Assembly: GCF_900101595.1 (NCBI RefSeq)
Contig: NZ_FMYY01000009.1
Coordinates: 62,001 to 126,000, forward strand
Reading direction: 5' to 3'
Source: Paenibacillus sp. cl123
GTDB taxonomy: Bacteria > Bacillota > Bacilli > Paenibacillales > NBRC-103111
DNA length: 64,000 nt
Shown: positions 58,843 to 64,000 of the stretch, in pieces
Position numbering within the stretch: the first letter of the stretch is position 1
Layout: the number at the start of each line of letters is the position of its first letter
Notes under the pieces: model-generated
Told to the model about the DNA's origin: nothing
The model's database searches: none
What the model saw: the letters and a program-made list of their open reading frames with translations, nothing else
Program-made: the position numbers and the translations under genes

Positions 58843-59361
58843 TTACGCCTCTACCAGATCAGGTCGTTTGACCTGGAGCGGAGGAGGGATAAGCCACCCT
58901 TTTTTCTTAGCCGTACGCAAAATTTTAGCCCCTGCTGCAGCTTTAGCAAGATGGTATTTTCCAAACAAAGCTGCAATATCTTCACGAATCGATTTCCCCA
59001 TGATTTGGCTGCAGGCAACAAGTCCAGCGGCATTATCGGCAGCTATCATCGCGGATATCTCCTGATCCGTGAAGCGGGCCCCTACCGGGATGTCTTCAAG
59101 CTTAACCTCCGGTCTTGCGGGAAGCTTCGGAGAAGGCGCCACGCCATTATGAAGAAGGATATCGTCACATTCACTTGCTTCCAGCTCCGCTTGGTCGATC
59201 AAGTCGCCGATAATATCCTTGAGATCTTTATCGCCGGCATGGTACTGGAGAGCGCGATAAGAAGAAATACAGCCCTTGGCTACCATAGAAGCTTGCCACA
59301 AATCGTAAATCTCTCCGTAATGCAGCGGCTCGTCTTTTGGATTCCCACTAAGAATTCCCAC
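58843..59361 (-). CDS. DUF3231 family protein, second copy
   Basis: A 172-residue helical protein with the DUF3231 pattern (PLHYGEIYDLWQASMVAKG, PVGARFTDQEISAMIAADNA) and a Lys-rich C-terminus. It is diverged from the copy at 17767. The start is a GTG at 59361, seven bases after AGGAG. It lies about 160 bases upstream of the CotF-like gene on the same strand; a shared role in the spore surface is inferred from the neighbourhood. Confidence 0.75.
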   Translation of the reverse strand: MGILSGNPKDEPLHYGEIYDLWQASMVAKGCISSYRALQYHAGDKDLKDIIGDLIDQAELEASECDDILLHNGVAPSPKLPARPEVKLEDIPVGARFTDQEISAMIAADNAAGLVACSQIMGKSIREDIAALFGKYHLAKAAAGAKILRTAKKKGWLIPPPLQVKRPDLVEA

Positions 59362-59562
59362 TGTTTCACTCCTCAATATATAGATTGCAAGGCAGCAAAC
59401 TTAGGATGTGCCTTGATGAGGGCATTTATCCTTTGGAAATACTTCCACAGAATGGGGACGCAGTTGTCTGCAAACGGGCGATCTATTCAAATTGATCATT
59501 CGACAGAAGTCCGTTTCAATGAGAAAATACCGGAAGAGAAGCTTCTTGCGGGGGGAGTTACA
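59362..59562. promoter_or_regulatory. Divergent region between DUF3231 and WYL regulator genes
   Basis: The WYL gene has an obvious GGGGGGAG ribosome site before its GTG at 59563; the reading frame continues upstream to an ATG at about 59413 without a site, so I do not extend it. No promoter boxes could be placed with confidence. Confidence 0.3.
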
Positions 59563-60516
59563 GTGAAACTGGAAAGACATTTATCCATCATTATTCTGCT
59601 GCTGAACCGCCGTATGGTGCAGGCCAAGGAGCTTGCGGAGCGGTTCGAGGTATCCGTAAGGACAATCTACCGGGATATCGAGGCTATTAATAGGGCTGGC
59701 ATCCCCATCGTCACTTACCAGGGAACGAACGGAGGCATAGGGCTTGCCGAAGGCTACCGCTTGGACCGTAATGTGATGACCAACGACGAACTCGCCGCCA
59801 TCGTAACCGCCCTGCGCAGCATCTCCACCTCGTACGGCGGCGAGCAGCATATGCAGCTCATGGAGAAAATCAACAGCGTCGTTCCACCCGCCTATCTCGA
59901 AGAGTTCCAGCATAAGACAAGCCGCGTGCTAATCGACTACTCGCCTTGGGACGGCAACGAATGGCTGCAACCCCAACTGCAGCTGCTGACGGAATCGGTA
60001 GACCGCTGCCTGATCGTGAGGTTCATTTATTCCAATGCCGGAGGGGAAGTTTCAGCTCGTGTAGTAGAGCCTCATATGCTCATCCTGAAAGGAAAGCAAT
60101 GGTACCTGCAAGCCTATTGTCTGGAGAAGCAGCAGTTTCGGCTGTTCAAGCTAAAAAGAATGAAAGCGCTGGAGATAGCTCCGGGGAGGACATTCATTCG
60201 CCGGGAGCTTCCGTCGCGTGAGCGTGACATAGGCCAGTCCCACGACAAGCTGAACCCGGTCACTCCGATCGTCTTGCGGTTTCAGGCGGACATTCGCCAC
60301 GTAGCGGAGGAGCTGTTTGGCATCGAGGCGCTTGCAGCGGCTGAGGACGGCAGTTGGCTGGTGAGGAAGGCATATCCGGAAGATGAGTGGTTGTATGGCT
60401 TTATTCTCGGCTTGGGCTACCAAGTAGAGGTGGTGGAGCCTCCCCATCTTCGGGAGATCATCGCCAGCCGCGCTGAGCAAATTGCAAAAATATATCGGAG
60501 CGATAAATCAACCTGA
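59563..60516 (+). CDS. WYL-domain HTH transcriptional regulator, YafY type
   Basis: A 317-residue regulator with an N-terminal DeoR-like winged helix (LAERFEVSVRTIYRDIEAIN) and a C-terminal WYL ligand-sensing domain. The WYL block is seen as WYLQAYCLEKQQFRLFKLKR with RFIYSNAGGEVSARVVEP before it; a terminal WCX-like part ends in ASRAEQIAKIY. The start is a GTG at 59563 behind GGGGGGAG. Its stop codon overlaps a palindrome that lies in front of the GyrI-like gene, so it probably represses or senses for that gene. Confidence 0.9.
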   Translation: MKLERHLSIIILLLNRRMVQAKELAERFEVSVRTIYRDIEAINRAGIPIVTYQGTNGGIGLAEGYRLDRNVMTNDELAAIVTALRSISTSYGGEQHMQLMEKINSVVPPAYLEEFQHKTSRVLIDYSPWDGNEWLQPQLQLLTESVDRCLIVRFIYSNAGGEVSARVVEPHMLILKGKQWYLQAYCLEKQQFRLFKLKRMKALEIAPGRTFIRRELPSRERDIGQSHDKLNPVTPIVLRFQADIRHVAEELFGIEALAAAEDGSWLVRKAYPEDEWLYGFILGLGYQVEVVEPPHLREIIASRAEQIAKIYRSDKST

Positions 60517-60533
60517 CAAATAGCTGTCAGGTT
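60510..60533. promoter_or_regulatory. Palindromic operator before the GyrI-like gene
   Basis: AACCTGACA-N6-TGTCAGGTT, perfect over nine bases in each arm, overlaps the stop codon of the WYL gene and lies about 50 bases upstream of the next start. CCTGACA/TGTCAGG repeats are common before genes regulated by neighbouring WYL proteins in Bacilli. A TAGAAT -10 box follows at 60542-60547. A weak terminator is the alternative. Confidence 0.65.
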
Positions 60534-60580
60534 TGTTGGTTTAGAATAAACTCATTCAACTAAAAGGAGAATGAACCGCG

Positions 60581-61171
60581 ATGAAACCAAACGAATCCCT
60601 AGCCATGACCCAGAACGTTCAGAACGGGCAGGTGCCATCGACAAGCTCTCTGCCGGGACACACGGCCCCCGCCGGCAAACGACTGGAACCTGCACGCTTC
60701 GAGGAGCTCCCCTCCTTTACGCTAGCCGGAATTAGCGTCGTCACGACTAATGCCGCCGAGCTAAGCGGCAGCGGCAAAATTGCCGCCCTGTTCGAGCAAT
60801 TTTATCTACAGAATGTTGCCGGAAAACTGGCCGATCATCAACAACAGCCTGGCCTATATAGCTGTTACTTCGACTATGAGCAGGGCGATGCCGGACATTA
60901 TGAAGTCATGGTCAGTGTACGCGTCAGAGAAGCATTGCAGGTCGATGGTCCCGCGGCTGTTAAGACATTTACCGTTCCCGCCGCCAAATATGCCGTATTT
61001 GTCACGGAGAGAGGAGCGGTTATAGAGATGGTGCAGCGCGCTTGGGCGGATATTTGGCAGTGGTCGCGTCAGCCCGGCAATGAACGGGCGTTCACAGGCG
61101 ATTTTGAGTATTACGGCCCGGATACTGATCCGAACGACGGGCAGGCGGAGATTTACATCGCTGTACGTTAA
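60581..61171 (+). CDS. GyrI-like effector-binding domain protein
   Basis: A 196-residue cytoplasmic protein of the GyrI-like small-molecule-binding superfamily (AraC-type effector-binding domain; stand-alone members bind or hydrolyse toxic cyclic compounds). FEELPSFTLAGISVVTTNA, GLYSCYFDYE, VKTFTVPAAKYAVFVTERG with a following aromatic patch, and the WQWSRQPGNERAF plus YYGPDTDPN ending are typical. AAAAGGAG precedes the ATG. It is transcribed after the WYL gene and separated from it by the operator palindrome. Ligand unknown. Confidence 0.85.
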   Translation: MKPNESLAMTQNVQNGQVPSTSSLPGHTAPAGKRLEPARFEELPSFTLAGISVVTTNAAELSGSGKIAALFEQFYLQNVAGKLADHQQQPGLYSCYFDYEQGDAGHYEVMVSVRVREALQVDGPAAVKTFTVPAAKYAVFVTERGAVIEMVQRAWADIWQWSRQPGNERAFTGDFEYYGPDTDPNDGQAEIYIAVR

Positions 61172-61282
61172 TGGCCTGATCCAGTAAGAAAAGCTCCTGA
61201 TAGAACAAGCAATACATATAGAACATGTTTATGTCAATTGGGGGTGTTGTAGTAGCCGGTCCAATGTCCATCGCCGGTGCTG

Positions 61283-63055
61283 TTACTCGCTGAACAAACC
61301 CGCATAGGCTAGCAGTCGTTTCACGATGGTCGCAGCTTCGGCCCGTGTGGTCTGCGCTTCCGGCCGGAAGACGTTGCGCTCATATCCTTCCATAATTCCG
61401 GCTGCCGCTGCACCAACGATTCCCGTCTTCGCCCAGTCCGCTGCCTGGCTAAGGTCGTCGAACGAAGCGGGGCCGTCATCTAGGCTGGCCGCTTCAATCG
61501 GTTTACCGATATACTTGGCCGCCCGACCTAGGGTTACCGCCATTTCCTGTCTCGTAATGTTGGAATTAGGCCCGAAGCGCCCGTCCGGGTATCCGGTGAA
61601 TAGACCGGCCGCTGAAGCCGTACGGACATCCTTTTCATACCATCCGTCCTTGATGTCCAAAAAAGCGGGCTCGCCTGTAACAGTGCGATCCAAAGCCAGC
61701 GCACGTACCAGCATCGCGGCAAACTCGGCGCGGGTCACCGGATGATCCGGCTCGAAGGTCTGATCCATCGTTCCGCGGACCAACAGCTTATTCCCCAGCG
61801 TCTCGACAGTCGCCTTGGCCCAATGGCTGTCAAGATCGGTAAAATGCTTGTCCAGCTTGATTAAGCTGTAGACGCTGTTCCCTTTACGGTAAAGCTCAGC
61901 GACGGTCTTGCCGTTCACCATTCGGAAGACGGTCGGCACCGGCAGAAGCTCTCCAGTTTTCTCATCGATATAAACACCCGTCATCTGGCCCGGTTCGACA
62001 TCGAACTCCAGCTCGAACGAACGCGGCACATATTTCGTAAATGCGGATAGCAGCAACGCCTTACCATCCGGCGCTATAGCAAACACCTCAAAGTCTACCG
62101 GCTTAATCAGCAGCTCCGTACCAATGGCTTCGGCTCCGCGCTGCGCTTGACCCGTCTGCTCTGCATCCGCCTCTGTAATGGAGATCTTTATAAACGCTTT
62201 ATCCGCATCCGCTCCCAAGCCCGCTGTCAGCTGGGCCGAAGAAATCTCGCTCAGCGGCAGCGAATATGTTGAATTCCCGGAGCGCATCTCAACGACGGCG
62301 GACGGATTCTGCTTAGACCATGAAAGAAGCAGCGATAATGGAGCCAGAACGGGACCGTCCGAAGGAATGACAATACGGCCAGTCTGTACCTGATCTGCAC
62401 CGGTGGCCTCAGTAATTACGGTTTCCCGATGGTTGCCCGGGTTACTAGGGGGATTTGGGTTGCCTTGATTTCCTGGGGACGCTGGGTTCCCTGGATTCCC
62501 TGGGTTGCCTTGGTCTCCCGGATTCCCTGGATTCCCTGGATTCCCCGGACCGGTGCCGTTCCCCGGCGTTACATTCACATGATCCGACTGTTCTTCCGTA
62601 TATGTCTCTGCCCGAAGCTCCGGATTAAGCGTCTTGACGCTGACCAGCTTCATTTCGTGCCGACCGACGGAATCCGCCTTCAGTGTAAGCCGGCAAATTA
62701 CGGCGTTTCCGCTGAGTCCCTCATCGTTACCCGACTTTGTCGATGCAAATCGAACCGTATTACCTTTCATCCGATAGTCTACGGACATACCGTCAGGAAG
62801 CTCATCAGCTGCACTCACCATCGATATGCCGGCGGGCAGCTCGACCGCCACCTCATATGCGTATAACTGATTGAGTCCTGTCGCTTCGATCGTTACGACG
62901 AAGGTCTCTCCCACCTTCACCGAGGATGCGCCCGCCCGAATATCAAAAGCAGTCCCCTGTCCCGCCGCTGCATAAGCTGGAGATCCTTCTACCATACACA
63001 CCGGCGCCGCTAGAATAATCATGATGAGCAACCCTATTATCCATCTTTTTACCAC
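61283..63055 (-). CDS. Cohesin-linker-SLH cell-surface protein
   Basis: A 590-residue secreted protein. The signal peptide (IIGLLIMIILAAPVCMVEG, ends near SPAYA) is followed by a cohesin-like beta domain (about 40-165; AFDIRAGASSVKVGETFVV, YEVAVELPAGI, AVICRLTLKADSVG). Then come a collagen-like Gly-Asn-Pro linker (about 165-215), a beta middle region, and three SLH repeats to the C-terminus (FTDLDSHWAKATVE, FEPDHPVTRAEFAAML, FRPEAQTTRAEAATIV). This is the plan of an anchoring scaffoldin. The start is a GTG at 63055 after AGGAGGAG. The cohesin-dockerin gene lies just upstream on the same strand. Confidence 0.85.
   Translation of the reverse strand: MVKRWIIGLLIMIILAAPVCMVEGSPAYAAAGQGTAFDIRAGASSVKVGETFVVTIEATGLNQLYAYEVAVELPAGISMVSAADELPDGMSVDYRMKGNTVRFASTKSGNDEGLSGNAVICRLTLKADSVGRHEMKLVSVKTLNPELRAETYTEEQSDHVNVTPGNGTGPGNPGNPGNPGDQGNPGNPGNPASPGNQGNPNPPSNPGNHRETVITEATGADQVQTGRIVIPSDGPVLAPLSLLLSWSKQNPSAVVEMRSGNSTYSLPLSEISSAQLTAGLGADADKAFIKISITEADAEQTGQAQRGAEAIGTELLIKPVDFEVFAIAPDGKALLLSAFTKYVPRSFELEFDVEPGQMTGVYIDEKTGELLPVPTVFRMVNGKTVAELYRKGNSVYSLIKLDKHFTDLDSHWAKATVETLGNKLLVRGTMDQTFEPDHPVTRAEFAAMLVRALALDRTVTGEPAFLDIKDGWYEKDVRTASAAGLFTGYPDGRFGPNSNITRQEMAVTLGRAAKYIGKPIEAASLDDGPASFDDLSQAADWAKTGIVGAAAAGIMEGYERNVFRPEAQTTRAEAATIVKRLLAYAGLFSE
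62425..62575. repeat. Tandem repeat coding for the Gly-Asn-Pro linker
   Basis: An imperfect tandem repeat of the GGATTCCCTGG / GGGTTGCCTT unit encodes GNPGNPGNP-type residues of the SLH protein. Such tracts vary in copy number. Confidence 0.7.
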
Positions 63056-63128
63056 ACAACTCTCCTCCTCGTTTCCCGCTTGCAGCAAGGGCCCCCTTGC
63101 CTGGGCAAAGGGGCTCCATTGATTTAAC

Positions 63129-64000
63129 CTAACCGATAATCCGACTCGCAACGAAAGCAAGGTCTTCGATATCTACGATATCGTCTCCATTGATGTCTGC
63201 CGCTTGCGCCGTCGCCCAATCCGGGCTTGTCGGATCCTTCCCGTAATGCTTCGCGATATTAGCGAAATCGATAATATTAAAGCGCTGATCGCCATTTGTA
63301 TCGCCTGTCACTTCCGTAATACGGTGAGACTCGAACTCCGCAATCGCTGCAGACAGATTCGTGTGTGCGTTCTCCACCTGAACCGGAGTTGCGTCCGATT
63401 GATTCCATACTGCTTTGGCTGCCTCGATGGCAGCAGTCAGTGCCGATTTCAAGCTTGACAGCGTCTTGCTGAAGAACATGCCTACGGCCGTTCCCTCTAC
63501 TGCATCATCGCGGGTCATTTCTGCCTCCGAGATCAGTTCGAGTAAGGCCTCTTTGTTTAGCAACGTGACCTCAATCGAGCTTTCAGCTAATACTATAACA
63601 GTTCCCGACTCGGAAGAAGCCGATACAGCCGAAGTGGCAAAGCTGCTATTGCTCGACGGAGCATCCTCCTTGACTTGGAACTTTAACGTTAAGAATGGAG
63701 CATCCGCTGGAATAGCCCCGGTGCCCGTACGGGCAGCCAATACGCGCAGCTTGCCTGCGGCTTCATCGTTCTTCACAATGACTGCGAGTTGGGAATAGTC
63801 TTTCCCATAACTGCTGTAGGTGAACTTCGCCGGATCATACGATAAGGTGAGATCGATACCGGCAGCGGCTTCCGCGAGGTCCAATATCAATTGAATATCG
63901 AGCGGCTGGCCAGGACCAACAGAATTGGCACTTGCCGACAGCTTAACGGCTGGTTCGGCTTGAGCAAGAGCAAGCTTGACGCTCAGAGACTTCGTCTCTT
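63129..64000 (-). CDS. Cohesin-FIVAR-dockerin secreted protein, 5-prime truncated by window edge
   Basis: The frame is open to the last base, so the protein starts outside the window. From that edge it shows a cohesin-like beta domain ([41 protein letters not shown]-type strand), a helical FIVAR module ([30 protein letters not shown]), and a C-terminal type I dockerin with two calcium-binding repeats ([20 protein letters not shown] and [18 protein letters not shown]). This protein could bind a cohesin partner, such as the SLH-anchored one 74 bases downstream on the same strand, and itself offers a cohesin. Full length unknown. Confidence 0.85.
   Translation of the reverse strand, partial: ETKSLSVKLALAQAEPAVKLSASANSVGPGQPLDIQLILDLAEAAAGIDLTLSYDPAKFTYSSYGKDYSQLAVIVKNDEAAGKLRVLAARTGTGAIPADAPFLTLKFQVKEDAPSSNSSFATSAVSASSESGTVIVLAESSIEVTLLNKEALLELISEAEMTRDDAVEGTAVGMFFSKTLSSLKSALTAAIEAAKAVWNQSDATPVQVENAHTNLSAAIAEFESHRITEVTGDTNGDQRFNIIDFANIAKHYGKDPTSPDWATAQAADINGDDIVDIEDLAFVASRIIG

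Noticed and set aside
58705..59562. N-terminal extension of the WYL regulator frame
   Set aside because: It runs antisense to the DUF3231 gene, and the GTG at 59563 has a strong ribosome site.
62425..62575. Possible CRISPR-like repeat array
   Set aside because: The repeats are imperfect, contiguous and in frame, encoding a Gly-Asn-Pro linker; there are no spacers.
1..64000. tRNA, rRNA, CRISPR, prophage and insertion sequence genes
   Set aside because: None was recognised on reading either strand; a tRNA scan was not possible by eye, so a missed tRNA cannot be fully excluded.

Overview
The window is chromosomal DNA of a low-GC Gram-positive, spore-forming, Paenibacillus-like bacterium, although the base composition is moderately GC-rich. 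The evidence is three S-layer-homology (SLH) repeats on two secreted proteins, LplB/YtcP-type carbohydrate ABC transporters with sensor-AraC regulators, spore-coat style proteins (CotF-like, DUF3231, manganese catalase), a YdjO-like cold-inducible protein, strong AGGAGG ribosome sites with many TTG/GTG starts, and meso-diaminopimelate dehydrogenase. I saw no rRNA, tRNA, CRISPR array, prophage or insertion sequence.

Layout. 1-400: end of an acyltransferase gene and a decayed fragment. 464-7715: a sensor-AraC regulator divergent from a three-gene carbohydrate ABC operon (two permeases and a lipoprotein), followed by a secreted metallo-beta-lactamase-fold lipoprotein. 7857-13132: housekeeping and accessory genes (threonine synthase, an HPP-like membrane protein, a small P-loop kinase, a GNAT acetyltransferase, YdjO), ending with a DMT-family transporter under an FMN riboswitch. 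13598-18306: a DoxX protein with a Crp/Fnr-type site at -41.5, a radical SAM/SPASM protein, an MscS-like channel, a 2-hydroxyacid dehydrogenase and a DUF3231 protein. 18368-21668: a DUF318/ArsP-type permease divergent from selD-mnmH (selenophosphate and tRNA 2-selenouridine synthesis). 21794-24184: a double-length polyprenyl synthetase-like protein.

24548-36621 carries two signalling loci. In the first, a c-di-GMP-I (GEMM) riboswitch controls a membrane GGDEF-EAL protein translationally coupled to an orphan solute-binding lipoprotein. In the second, a tightly overlapping four-gene operon encodes an Hpt-REC-degenerate GGDEF-REC regulator, a membrane HEAT-repeat protein, a family 2 glycosyltransferase and a membrane-anchored glycosidase-like protein. 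The second locus looks like an exopolysaccharide synthesis system governed by a phosphorelay and possibly c-di-GMP, and is the best candidate here for an undescribed system. 36685-38771: an MFS exporter and a TetR repressor that share a palindromic operator.

39033-52767 is a polysaccharide-use locus: sensor-AraC regulator, two permeases, a solute-binding protein and an uncharacterised alpha/alpha-toroid-like enzyme on the minus strand, opposite a 1789-residue SLH-anchored glycoside hydrolase. 52913-57154: meso-DAP dehydrogenase and a very large hybrid kinase with two kinase modules. 57278-59361: manganese catalase and two spore-coat-type proteins. 59563-61171: a WYL regulator with a palindromic operator in front of a GyrI-like gene. 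61283-64000: a cohesin-linker-SLH protein next to a cohesin-FIVAR-dockerin protein that runs off the window, suggesting a small cell-surface cohesin/dockerin assembly.

Coordinates use the start codon best supported by a ribosome-binding site, often shorter than the longest open frame. Functions are family-level inferences unless stated.
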